Of a DNA stretch of 64,000 nt, positions 24,237 through 32,058 are shown one piece after another (the first letter of the stretch is position 1; every line of letters starts with the position of its first letter). Source of the stretch: Streptomyces sp. STR69 (lineage in GTDB: Bacteria; Actinomycetota; Actinomycetes; Streptomycetales; Streptomycetaceae); contig NZ_JALJRY010000034.1 in NCBI RefSeq assembly GCF_024519455.1, positions 54,884 through 118,883 of the forward strand, in the 5' to 3' direction. The notes under the pieces are model-generated. The model searched no databases and was not told the DNA's origin. It saw nothing but the letters and a program-made list of their open reading frames with translations. Made by a program: the position numbers and the translations under genes.

Positions 24237-25097
24237 ATGGGCGACATACGGGTGCGGTGCGCGACGTTCAACGTGCTGCACGGTCAGTTGATCCGTTCCG
24301 ACGGCCGCCCGGCGGCCACCCGCCCCGAGGACCCCTCGGCGCCCCTCGCCGAAGCCGTCGCGTGTCTGGACGTCGACGTGCTGGCGCTCCAGGAGGTCGA
24401 CCGCTTCCAGGAACGCTCCGGCCGCCTCGACCAGGCGGCGGTCGCCGCCGCGGCGCTGGGCGCCCGCGACTGGCGCTACGCGACGGCCCTGCACAGCCGT
24501 TTCGTGCCGGACCGGGGCTGGGTCACCGACCCGTCCCAACCCGCGCTGCGCGTCCACGGCCCCGAAGCCCTTGAGCCCGAACTCCCTTCCCAGGGCATCG
24601 CGTTGCTGTCCCGGCTGCCGGTCCGCGAATGGCGGTCCCTACGGCTGTCCCCGGGCCCGCTGGCCGTCCCGTTGCGGGTCGCCGGACGGGCCGCTCCGGT
24701 GCTGGCCCGGGATCAGCCCCGGGCCGTGCTGGCCGCCGTACTGGAAGGCCCGCAGGGGCCGTTCACCGCCGTGGCCGTGCATCTCTCGTTCGTGCCGGGC
24801 TGGAACATCGGCCAACTCCGCACCGTGCGCCGCTGGATCGCGGAGCTGCCCCAACCCCGGGTTCTGATGGGCGACTTCAACCTCTTCGGCGCTCTTCCCC
24901 GGATCACTCTGAACGCGACCGCGCCGCGTGGCTGGCGGAGTGCGGCCCGGCGGGCGACCTTCCCCTCGCACCGGCCGCTCGTCCAGCTCGACCACATCAT
25001 GACGACGGGGCTCGACGCGGACGCCGTGGGGACGGCGCACACACCGCGGACGGCGATCTCGGACCACCGCCCGCTGGTGGTGGAGTTGTCGTTGTGA
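24237..25097 (+). CDS. Endonuclease/exonuclease/phosphatase-family protein
   Basis: A 286-residue metal-dependent hydrolase of the EEP fold. Landmarks in order are VRCATFNVLHG, ALQEVDRF with the metal-binding Glu, VAVHLSFVPGWN, LMGDFNLF, and the catalytic SDHRPLVVEL at the C-terminus. Such proteins act on nucleic acids, inositol phosphates or lipids; the exact substrate is open. ATG at 24237 follows a strong GGGAGGGAGC. No signal peptide is seen. It converges on a small secreted-protein gene 6 bases away. Confidence 0.87.
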   Translation: MGDIRVRCATFNVLHGQLIRSDGRPAATRPEDPSAPLAEAVACLDVDVLALQEVDRFQERSGRLDQAAVAAAALGARDWRYATALHSRFVPDRGWVTDPSQPALRVHGPEALEPELPSQGIALLSRLPVREWRSLRLSPGPLAVPLRVAGRAAPVLARDQPRAVLAAVLEGPQGPFTAVAVHLSFVPGWNIGQLRTVRRWIAELPQPRVLMGDFNLFGALPRITLNATAPRGWRSAARRATFPSHRPLVQLDHIMTTGLDADAVGTAHTPRTAISDHRPLVVELSL

Positions 25098-25103
25098 GCC
25101 GGT

Positions 25104-25568
25104 TCAGTTCCACAGGGGATAGGTCACGACGTGCGCGAACCTGTCCGGCCTTCCGGCGGTGTACGTCAGACTGATCCGGCCGTACTGCCGTACCCCCGGA
25201 TGCCGCTTCCACGTCTGCGCGTTGTCGAGCCGGACGACGACCGGATACGAGTGGAACTTGCCCACCGCGCAATAGGGTTTGCAGTCGTTCACCCAGTTGA
25301 CGCCCGTCGCCGTCGCGGAGTTGGTGTCCCAGTTCGACCAACGCAGCGACGCCAGGCGGCTGTTGCCGTCGCCGCAGGCGAGCATGAAGTCGGCGGGGCG
25401 TACCTCGGGATGCCAGAGGCAGTCGACCAGCACGGGGACCGTGGGCTGCCGCTGGGCGACCGGTTGCGCGCGCACTGTCACCGGGGCCGCGGACGAGGTG
25501 CCCACGGCCGGCGCGAGCAGAGCGGCGGCACAGACCGTGACGACTCCGACCATGGTGTGTTTGTACAT
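25104..25568 (-). CDS. Small secreted protein of unknown function
   Basis: A 154-residue protein with a signal peptide (MYKHTMVGVVTVCAAALLAPAVGTSSAA, cleavage near residue 28). The mature part of about 125 residues contains four cysteines in the pattern DC...AC...DC..YC, likely two disulfide bonds, and many Trp and Asn residues. I do not recognise a named domain; streptomycetes carry similar small exported proteins. It is transcribed in the same direction as the NlpC/P60 gene 185 bases upstream. It may act outside the cell, but no function can be assigned. Confidence 0.75.
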   Translation of the reverse strand: MYKHTMVGVVTVCAAALLAPAVGTSSAAPVTVRAQPVAQRQPTVPVLVDCLWHPEVRPADFMLACGDGNSRLASLRWSNWDTNSATATGVNWVNDCKPYCAVGKFHSYPVVVRLDNAQTWKRHPGVRQYGRISLTYTAGRPDRFAHVVTYPLWN

Positions 25569-25753
25569 GTCCGCTCCCGGCCGCCCGTTAGTACCCGTTG
25601 CTCCGCACCCGCACCGGCGGTGGGCCCGCCTGCCTGGACACGGTCGTCGTCCGTCGTCTCGTTCGACGCTACGACCGTGTCCCGGGTTCCACCACTCGTA
25701 CAGAGCAACGACGCGGCCCGCCGGGAGTAGCGGGACGCATGAGACCCAGTGGG

Positions 25754-27439
25754 TCAGGCCGGTCGTACGGCGCCCCGAATGGCGGCGGAACCGGCGTAGA
25801 AGATCGACTCCTCGCGTATCGGCGTGCCGGGGCTCGGCGCGTGGATCATCAGGCCGTTGCCGGTGTAGAGGCCGACGTGGTCGATGCTGTCGTAGAAGAA
25901 GATCAGGTCGCCGGCGTGGATGTCCGTCAGGGGGACGAGGGCGCCCGCTCCCGACTGTTCCTGGGCGGTGCGCGGGAGCAGGACCCCCGCTGCCTTCCAG
26001 GCGGCCTGGGTGAGGCTGGAGCAGTCGTACGCGTCCGGTCCCGCTGCGCCCCACAGGCAGGGCCTGCCGATCTGTGCGCGGGCGAAGGCGAGCGCGGTGG
26101 CGGTCTTGCTCTGGGTGCCGGCGTCCGGTGCGGTGGGGGTGACGATGGCGGGTGTCGGGCTCATGGCCGGGGCCGGAGGGAGTGTGGCTTCCGGGGCCAT
26201 GGCCGGAGGGACGGGGGGTGCGAGTGCGGGGGCGACGGACGGGGCCGCGGCGTAGGAGACCTCGGGGGCGGGGGCGGTCGGCTGCCACTCCTGCTGCGGC
26301 GGGCGCCAGGACGGTTCCGGTGCGGGCTGCCAGGCCGGCTGGGCCGAAGGCTGCTGGGGGATCAGAGGTACCTGCTCGGTGGACCAAGCAGGTTGCTCGG
26401 TGGACCAAGCAGGTTGCTCGGTCACTGCGGGGAACTGCCCTGTCGACCAAGTCTGTTGCTCGGTCGCTGCGGGGAACTGGCCAGTGGACCACGGCGGTTG
26501 CTCGGTTACTGCGGGGAACTGACCAGTGGACCACGGCGGTTGCTGGGTCACAGCGGGCATCTGCCCTGTTGACCAGGTCTGTTGCTCGGTCACCACGGGC
26601 ATCTGTCCGGTGGACCAAGTGGTCTCGGGGGCGGACCAGGCCGTCTCCGGGAGCGGCCAGGTGGCAACCGTCGGCGCGGTCTCGGTGCGCGGTGCGCCGA
26701 TGGCCGGGAGCAGGTCCAGGCTCGCGGTGAGCGGGTCGAAGGCCGGTGCCGGGGCGGTTGCGAACTGCTGTGGTGCCATGACCTGCGCGGGCGGTACCTC
26801 CGCGGCGGGCGGTACCGGCGGCAGGTCGAGGACGGTCGCCGACGGTAGCTGCGACATCTGGGCCTGAGCCATCTGCGCGATCTGGGCGATCTGAGACATC
26901 TGCGGCATCACAGGAGACTGCTGTGTCTGCTGTGCGGCGGGAGGCAGCGCGGCGATGGGTAGTGCGGTCAACTCCGCCACGGGAGCCGTGGGCTGCGAGG
27001 CAGTGAGCTCCGTTGCGGCGCTGGTCCCCGCGGTCAGTTCGGCCACGGCGCGGCCGGGCTGCGCCTCGAGCGCGCGGTCGGTGCTCTGGGGCTCGGCACG
27101 TCGTTCGGACCGCTCGGGTCGGGATTCGGCCGGGCGGGCCGGGGTCCTGCCGGGCGGCAGGATCGCCGGTACGGTCGGGCCCAGTTGGGTGCGGGCGCGG
27201 TCGAAGAGCTGCCGGGTGACGGCTTCGACGGCGGGGTCGGAAGGGCGTGACGCGCCGGGGCGGGACTCGACACGCTTGCGCGGCTTCCCGGACATGGCAC
27301 GTGTGGCGTTGTAGTTTCCGGTGGCCGTCTCGGCCCTGTCGTAAAGGGAGTTGATCCGCCGCTGGACTTCGTCGCGGCTGGGTCGGTCGTCCACGGTGGG
27401 GCCACTGCCTCCGGTGCGCGTGCGTCGTTCTGCCGGCAT
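25754..27439 (-). CDS. NlpC/P60 cell-wall hydrolase with proline-rich repeats
   Basis: A 561-residue protein. The N-terminus (SRDEVQRRINSLYDRAETATGNYNATRAM, about residues 20-50) is a coiled-coil-like segment seen in streptomycete NlpC/P60 proteins. The middle is a long Pro/Gln/Ala-rich region with tandem WSTGQxPxVTEQ units. The C-terminal NlpC/P60 peptidase domain has catalytic Cys473 (YDCSSL), His521 (DHVGLY) and His533 (MIHAPS) and should cut peptidoglycan stem peptides. No N-terminal signal peptide is visible, although such enzymes act outside the membrane. A c-di-AMP riboswitch precedes it, as for several actinobacterial wall hydrolases. Confidence 0.88.
   Translation of the reverse strand: MPAERRTRTGGSGPTVDDRPSRDEVQRRINSLYDRAETATGNYNATRAMSGKPRKRVESRPGASRPSDPAVEAVTRQLFDRARTQLGPTVPAILPPGRTPARPAESRPERSERRAEPQSTDRALEAQPGRAVAELTAGTSAATELTASQPTAPVAELTALPIAALPPAAQQTQQSPVMPQMSQIAQIAQMAQAQMSQLPSATVLDLPPVPPAAEVPPAQVMAPQQFATAPAPAFDPLTASLDLLPAIGAPRTETAPTVATWPLPETAWSAPETTWSTGQMPVVTEQQTWSTGQMPAVTQQPPWSTGQFPAVTEQPPWSTGQFPAATEQQTWSTGQFPAVTEQPAWSTEQPAWSTEQVPLIPQQPSAQPAWQPAPEPSWRPPQQEWQPTAPAPEVSYAAAPSVAPALAPPVPPAMAPEATLPPAPAMSPTPAIVTPTAPDAGTQSKTATALAFARAQIGRPCLWGAAGPDAYDCSSLTQAAWKAAGVLLPRTAQEQSGAGALVPLTDIHAGDLIFFYDSIDHVGLYTGNGLMIHAPSPGTPIREESIFYAGSAAIRGAVRPA
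26365..26625 (-). repeat. Tandem repeats in the NlpC/P60 gene
   Basis: Five to seven units of 14-15 codons encode variants of WSTGQ(M/F)P(A/V)VTEQ(P/Q)(P/T), with shortened last units WSTEQPA. The DNA copies are nearly identical, so the number probably varies between strains through slippage. They form part of the flexible linker before the catalytic domain. Confidence 0.8.
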
Positions 27440-27458
27440 GGCAGACGTGCTCCTTCCG

Positions 27459-27625
27459 TATCGCGCCTACCGGGTTAGCTGTCGGGTTCGGGCGTCGATC
27501 ACGGAAGGTTTGCCCTACGGCCCTTGCCCTGAGGGGCAGTTGGACCGATTCACCCCAAGTTCGGTGGGTCCCCGGCTCCGGCTGTCGCGAGCGACACGCC
27601 GGACTCGGCGCAAGCCGTGCGGCCC
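27459..27625 (-). ncRNA. c-di-AMP riboswitch (ydaO/yuaA type)
   Basis: The minus strand upstream of the NlpC/P60 gene contains the conserved blocks of the ydaO aptamer in order: GGACCCACC, then TTGGGGTGAATCGG, GCCGTAGGGCAAACCTTCCG, and GACAGCTAACCCGGTAGGCG, followed by a GGAAGGAG ribosome binding site. In streptomycetes this riboswitch class precedes wall hydrolase and resuscitation factor genes and lowers expression when c-di-AMP is high. Boundaries are approximate; the fold was not computed. Confidence 0.85.
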
Positions 27626-27906
27626 GGCGCCGATCGCCGGAGTAGGTCGTACGGCCTGAATGCCAACTTAGCCAACGTGTGTGCCTCGTGTGAAGGTTGA
27701 AGCGCGATATGTCCGATACGTATTTGTGACCTTTACCTCGCCCTGGTGTGTCGAGAGATCAGGGGCCTGCCGAACCCGGTGATCCATATGAGGTCGCTAT
27801 GAATTTCTGAGGCGGTTGAACACACTGGCATCCGGTTCCGTATTGGGTCGGGGGATTTCCATGCCGGGACGAGCCGGGCCGACCGATACGTGTAGGAGCA
27901 ACTTCC
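27626..27906. other. Divergent promoter region of NlpC/P60 and DUF1996 genes
   Basis: This 280-base stretch should hold the promoters of both divergent genes. It has lower GC content than its surroundings, with an A/T-rich part at 27700-27730. I could not settle -10/-35 boxes. AGGAG at 27892-27896 serves the TTG start at 27907. Confidence 0.4.
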
Positions 27907-30003
27907 TTGGCACGCAACACGCGCAGACGCCCCACAGGCGCACGACGCGCGACGATGGCAGCAGTCGCCCTGATGCTGGGCGGCGGAGGACTGATGGCGG
28001 CGAACGTCTACGCGTCGGCGTCGGAAGGTGGTTGGGGCGGTGACTCCGCCCAACAAGGGTCTCCGGACGCGGCATCGCGAGGCGCGACGATCGACTGCCC
28101 GGACATCGGTACCCAGTTGACGACGGTGCCCGACGAGGCGAAGACCGACGTCGACAAGGAACTCGCGCTTCTGGACCAGCAGATAACCGAGGCCTACCAG
28201 AAACTTCAGGACTCCAGGGAGTCCATCCGCCAGGACGCCTCCTTCGCCGACAACGCGATCATGAATCCGTTGAAGGAGAAGCGGGCCGCGACCATCGGGC
28301 GGATCGACGACGCTATCGCGCGCGTCGGGGACCGTCCGGAGGGACTCGACGCGCTCGCCGCCTGCACCCTGATCGCGCCCACGAACGAGACCGGCGACCA
28401 GGGCGGCAACGGCGACGACCAGAGCGCCAGTGCCAGTGCCAGTGCCAGCGGCGACCAGGACGGCCAGGGCCAGCAGCAGTCCACCAATGGGCCGGTCGCC
28501 TCGGACTACGCGGACATCACCTCTGTGCAGCCCAACGTGAACGCTCCGCAGGAGCAGGCCAATGCCTCCCGCGGTACGTTCGTCACCGCCTGCGGCGTGA
28601 ACGAGAACGGCCTGTTCAACTCCGACAACGTGATCGTCGCGCCCGGTGTCACCAACGGCGCCCACCACTTCCACGACTACATCGGCAACCAGTCGAACAA
28701 CGCCTTCGCCAGCGACCAGGATCTCGCGAACGCCGACACGAGCTGCGAGAACCCGGGCGACAAGTCCACTTACTACTGGCCCGTGTTGCGCCTGCAGAAC
28801 GGCAAGCAGGAGCGGGACGCGGACAAGCCCGGCGGCGGCACCGAGGGCAACACCGGTGAGATCGTCACGGCCAAGCAGGTCACCCTGACCTTCGAGGGCA
28901 ACCCGCAGAGCAAGGTCGTCGCGATGCCGCGCCTCCTGCGCATCATCACCGGCGACGCCAAGGCCTTCGTCAACGGCCCCGCCAACGCCAACGCCTCCTG
29001 GAGCTGCACCGGGTTCGAGGACCGGCAGCTCAAGGACAAGTACCCGCTGTGCCCCTCGGGCAGCGACGTGGTGCGCACCTTCAAGTTCCAGAGCTGCTGG
29101 GACGGCCGCAACATCGACAGCGCCAACCACCGCACCCACGTGGCCTTCGAGGCCGCCGACGGCGCCTGCCCGGACGGCTTCAAGGCCATTCCGCAGCTGG
29201 TCCAGCGGATCGTCTACGACGTCGACGCGCCGAGCCTCCAGGACGGCGGCAAGACGAGCCCGCTGTTCGCGGTCGACTCCTTCCCCGAGCAGCAGCACAA
29301 GCCCGTCACCGACCACGGCGACTTCATCAACGTCTTCGACGAGGGCCTGATGAACGACATGGTCACCTGCATCAACAGCGGCGAGAAGTGCGGCGCCGGC
29401 ACGGACAACGACCCGGGATCGGGCGGCGGGTCGGGTTCGGATGGCGGTTCGGGTTCGGGTGACGGATCCGGTTCGGGCGGCGGTTCGGGTGAGCCGCAGG
29501 CGTCTCCTACGGCCACTGAATCCGCTACGGCGACCGCCAGCGCGACGGCGTCCGACGAGCCCGCCGGCAACGGTGGGAACGACGGGAGCGGCGGCAACGG
29601 CGGCAACGCGGGGAATGGCGACAACGGAGGGACCGGCGGAAACGACGACCAGCCCACCGCCGAGCCCGAGACCAGCGCGCCGGACACCCAGACCACCGAA
29701 CCCGGAGATCTGACGACCGCCGTGTCCGTCCCCAAGGCCGACACGAAGACCGAAGGGTCCAAGTCGACGGAGGCAGCGGGGAGTTCGGACGACAACGCCG
29801 GCGGTCAGGTGGGCAGCGCCGCGGCGACACCGCCCGCCTCGTCCTCGGGCGGGGAGAGCTACGCAGCCGTAGGCCCGAACCAGCCGCAGGCACAGGGTGG
29901 CCTGGCGGAGACCGGCGCGAACCTGTGGCCGGCGGTGGCCGGAGCGCTGCTGCTCGTCGCCGGATTCGTGGTGCTGTACCGGGGCAAGCGCAGTACTCGC
30001 TGA
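27907..30003 (+). CDS. Sortase-anchored DUF1996 surface protein
   Basis: A 698-residue exported protein. It has an N-terminal signal peptide (basic RRRPTGARR then a hydrophobic core to about residue 38), a helical segment with Glu/Lys-rich heptads, a short Ser/Ala repeat, and a DUF1996 domain (about residues 210-480) with HHFHDYIGN and FQSCWDGRNIDSANHRTHV. A long Gly/Ser/Thr-rich stalk follows. The C-terminus is a sorting signal: LAETG at 666-670, a hydrophobic helix and RGKRSTR, matching the LAXTG class used by class E sortases in Streptomyces. The start is TTG at 27907 with AGGAG 8 bases before it. DUF1996 function is not firmly known; a polysaccharide-related surface role is plausible. Confidence 0.85.
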   Translation: MARNTRRRPTGARRATMAAVALMLGGGGLMAANVYASASEGGWGGDSAQQGSPDAASRGATIDCPDIGTQLTTVPDEAKTDVDKELALLDQQITEAYQKLQDSRESIRQDASFADNAIMNPLKEKRAATIGRIDDAIARVGDRPEGLDALAACTLIAPTNETGDQGGNGDDQSASASASASGDQDGQGQQQSTNGPVASDYADITSVQPNVNAPQEQANASRGTFVTACGVNENGLFNSDNVIVAPGVTNGAHHFHDYIGNQSNNAFASDQDLANADTSCENPGDKSTYYWPVLRLQNGKQERDADKPGGGTEGNTGEIVTAKQVTLTFEGNPQSKVVAMPRLLRIITGDAKAFVNGPANANASWSCTGFEDRQLKDKYPLCPSGSDVVRTFKFQSCWDGRNIDSANHRTHVAFEAADGACPDGFKAIPQLVQRIVYDVDAPSLQDGGKTSPLFAVDSFPEQQHKPVTDHGDFINVFDEGLMNDMVTCINSGEKCGAGTDNDPGSGGGSGSDGGSGSGDGSGSGGGSGEPQASPTATESATATASATASDEPAGNGGNDGSGGNGGNAGNGDNGGTGGNDDQPTAEPETSAPDTQTTEPGDLTTAVSVPKADTKTEGSKSTEAAGSSDDNAGGQVGSAAATPPASSSGGESYAAVGPNQPQAQGGLAETGANLWPAVAGALLLVAGFVVLYRGKRSTR

Positions 30004-30028
30004 CACCCCGCTCGGCTGTGACCGACAA

Positions 30029-30062
30029 CGGCCCGACCGCCCTCACCGGGGCGGCCGGGCCG
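30029..30062. terminator. Bidirectional terminator
   Basis: CGGCCCGACCGCCC and GGGCGGCCGGGCCG pair with one mismatch around a short loop. It lies between the convergent DUF1996 and gap genes and probably ends both transcripts. Confidence 0.65.
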
Positions 30063-30087
30063 TCGCGCGTTCGGCGTGTTCCGGTGG

Positions 30088-31533
30088 TCAGACGGCCGGT
30101 GCCGGGTACGTCGGGTACTCGACCCCCGAGACGTGCTGGACGACCCGGACGACCTGGCAGGAGTAGCCGAACTCGTTGTCGTACCAGAGGTAGAGGATCG
30201 CGTTGTCGCCGTCGACCTTGGTGGCGCCCGCGTCGATGATCGAGGCGTGGCGGGAGCCCATGAAGTCGCTCGACACGGCGTCGGGGGCGGTGGTGAAGTC
30301 GATCTGCCGTTTCAGCGGGGACGTCAGCGAGACATCGCGGAGGTGGTCCAGGACCTCGGCGCGGGTGGTCTCGCGGCCGAGCCGCAGGCTGAGGATCGCG
30401 ATCGAGACGTCCGGTACCGGGACGCGGATCGAGCTGCCGGTGATCGGCGCCTTGAGGTCGGGCAGCGCCTTGGCGACGGCGGAGGCGGCACCGGTCTCGG
30501 TGATCACCATGTTGAGCGGCGCCGAACGGCCGCGGCGGTCGGCCTTGTGGTAATTGTCCAGCAGGTTCTGGTCGTTGGTGAACGAGTGGACGGTCTCCAC
30601 ATGGCCGCGCAGCACACCGTACTCGTCGGCCATCGCCTTCAGCGGCGGCACGATCGCGTTGGTGGTGCAGGACGCGCAGGACAGGATCTGCTCGTCCGGC
30701 TTGATCGTGTCGTGGTTGACGCCGTGCACGATGTTGGGGACGTCGCCCTTGCCGGGCGCGGTCAGTACGACCTTGTCGATCCCGGGCCGCAGATGCTGCG
30801 AAAGGCCTTCCCGGTCACGCCACTTGCCCGTGTTGTCGATGAGGATGGCGTCCTTGATGCCGTACGCCGTGTAGTCGACCTCGGCCGGGTCGTTCGCGTA
30901 GATCACCTTGATCTCGTTGCCGTTGGCGACGATCGTGCTGCTCGCCTCGTCGACGGTGATCGTGCCCTGGAACTGGCCGTGGATCGAGTCGCGCCGCAGC
31001 AGCGAGGCGCGCTTCACGATGTCCTGGTCGCCGCCCTGGCGTACGACGATGGCGCGCAGCCGCAGTCCGTTGCCCGAGCCGGCCTTCTCGATGAGCAGGC
31101 GGGCGACCAGGCGGCCGATGCGGCCGAAGCCGTACAGCACGACATCGCGGCCCTCGCGGCAGGCGATCTTGTTGGCGCCGGTGGCTCCGGCGACGGCCTC
31201 GGCGGTGAACTCCTCGGCGGTCAGGCCGCGTTCGTCGGTGCGGTGGGTGGCGGCGAGCATGCCGATGTCGATCTGGGAGGGGCCCAGGTCGAGCGTGGTG
31301 AGCGCCCGCAGGTACGGCAGGGTCTCGGTGACGGAGAGTTCCTCGCCGTCGATCTGGCGGGCGAACCGGTGGGTCTTGAGGATGCTGACCACCGACTTGT
31401 TGACCAGGGAGCGGCTGTGCAGCAGGACCGTGACGTCCCGCTCGCGGTGCAGCTTCCCGATCATCGGGATCATCGACTCCGCGATCTCCTCACGGTTCTT
31501 CCAGTTGGTGAACGAGTCCTCGTTGACAGGCAC
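30088..31533 (-). CDS. gap: Glyceraldehyde-3-phosphate dehydrogenase, long form
   Basis: A 481-residue dehydrogenase. The NAD-binding motif VVLYGFGRIGRL lies at 131-142 and the catalytic Cys289 in SCASCTTNAIVPPL; the end WYDNEFGYSCQVVRV is diagnostic. A 125-residue N-terminal extension (MPVNEDSFTNWKNREEIAESMIPMIGKL...) distinguishes it from the 335-residue glycolytic enzyme; long forms of this kind occur as a second Gap in streptomycetes and other bacteria, and some work in the gluconeogenic direction. The residue two before the catalytic Ser-Cys pair is Cys where Asn is common (SCASC for SNASC). Cofactor preference cannot be read off safely. Confidence 0.92.
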   Translation of the reverse strand: MPVNEDSFTNWKNREEIAESMIPMIGKLHRERDVTVLLHSRSLVNKSVVSILKTHRFARQIDGEELSVTETLPYLRALTTLDLGPSQIDIGMLAATHRTDERGLTAEEFTAEAVAGATGANKIACREGRDVVLYGFGRIGRLVARLLIEKAGSGNGLRLRAIVVRQGGDQDIVKRASLLRRDSIHGQFQGTITVDEASSTIVANGNEIKVIYANDPAEVDYTAYGIKDAILIDNTGKWRDREGLSQHLRPGIDKVVLTAPGKGDVPNIVHGVNHDTIKPDEQILSCASCTTNAIVPPLKAMADEYGVLRGHVETVHSFTNDQNLLDNYHKADRRGRSAPLNMVITETGAASAVAKALPDLKAPITGSSIRVPVPDVSIAILSLRLGRETTRAEVLDHLRDVSLTSPLKRQIDFTTAPDAVSSDFMGSRHASIIDAGATKVDGDNAILYLWYDNEFGYSCQVVRVVQHVSGVEYPTYPAPAV

Positions 31534-31622
31534 AGGTTTCTCTTTCGAGCTAGGCGGCGCTCATATGCTAACCCGCTGTTCATCTGCTCGTTCCGAGGGG
31601 TCCCACCTGGCCGCCGAACGCG

Positions 31623-31662
31623 GTGAGGGGCCCTGCCGACGCGCGTCGGCAGGGCCCCTCAC
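31623..31662 (-). terminator. Perfect 40-bp palindromic terminator
   Basis: The 40 bases are fully self-complementary, from GTGAGGGGCC on the left to GGCCCCTCAC on the right, giving a stem of up to 18 bp with a 4-base GC loop. It follows the stop of the 104-residue protein gene and precedes gap, so it should end the helicase/small-protein transcript. No U tract is present, as is common in Streptomyces. Confidence 0.8.
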
Positions 31663-31681
31663 GGTTGTACTGGTGTCGCTC

Positions 31682-31996
31682 CTACGCGTCCTGCGGCGCG
31701 CCGCTGCCCAGCAGCGCCGACGCGTTCTCCATCGGAGTGAGGACGTGCACGGGCACGGCCTCGGGCAGGCCGTGGCAGGTGAAGCCGAGCCGGGTCATGG
31801 CCCGGATGACCTCGCCGCTGTTGAAGTCGCGCGGGTCCTGCCGGGTGATGACCTGCCCCACCTGCTTGACGGGGTAGCGGCGCCGCCCGATGGTCACGGA
31901 CTCACCCGTGACCAGCTCGGGCTTGATGCCCTTCATCGTCTCCAGCACTCCCAGCTTGGTGAGGTCGAAGGGATACCGGGCGATGACACAACGCAT
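31682..31996 (-). CDS. Conserved small protein linked to the cold-shock helicase
   Basis: A 104-residue cytoplasmic protein (MRCVIARYPFDLTKLGVLETMKGIKPELVTGESVTIG...) with a likely beta-rich fold and no signal peptide. I know no named domain. Small proteins of this type lie next to DEAD-box helicase and cold-shock protein genes in streptomycetes, and the same layout is seen here: Csp, helicase, then this gene 62 bases downstream on the same strand. A role in RNA handling at low temperature is inferred from that context alone. GAGAAGGAG-like bases precede the ATG. Confidence 0.75.
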   Translation of the reverse strand: MRCVIARYPFDLTKLGVLETMKGIKPELVTGESVTIGRRRYPVKQVGQVITRQDPRDFNSGEVIRAMTRLGFTCHGLPEAVPVHVLTPMENASALLGSGAPQDA

Positions 31997-32058
31997 GTTG
32001 CCTCACAGAGAGAAGGAGAAACCGTCCGAACAGGCCCCGGAAGGGGCCGAGTTGATCC

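Noticed and set aside
26365..26625. Repeats as a CRISPR array
   Set aside because: The units are contiguous, in frame and lie within a coding linker; there are no spacers and no cas genes.
28428..28452. AGTGCC hexanucleotide repeat as a regulatory element
   Set aside because: It simply encodes a Ser-Ala linker within the DUF1996 protein.
27733..30006. A 757-codon frame on the minus strand opposite the DUF1996 gene
   Set aside because: Low-complexity Val/Gly/Arg/Leu text without motifs; the plus-strand gene has a signal peptide, domain and sorting signal.
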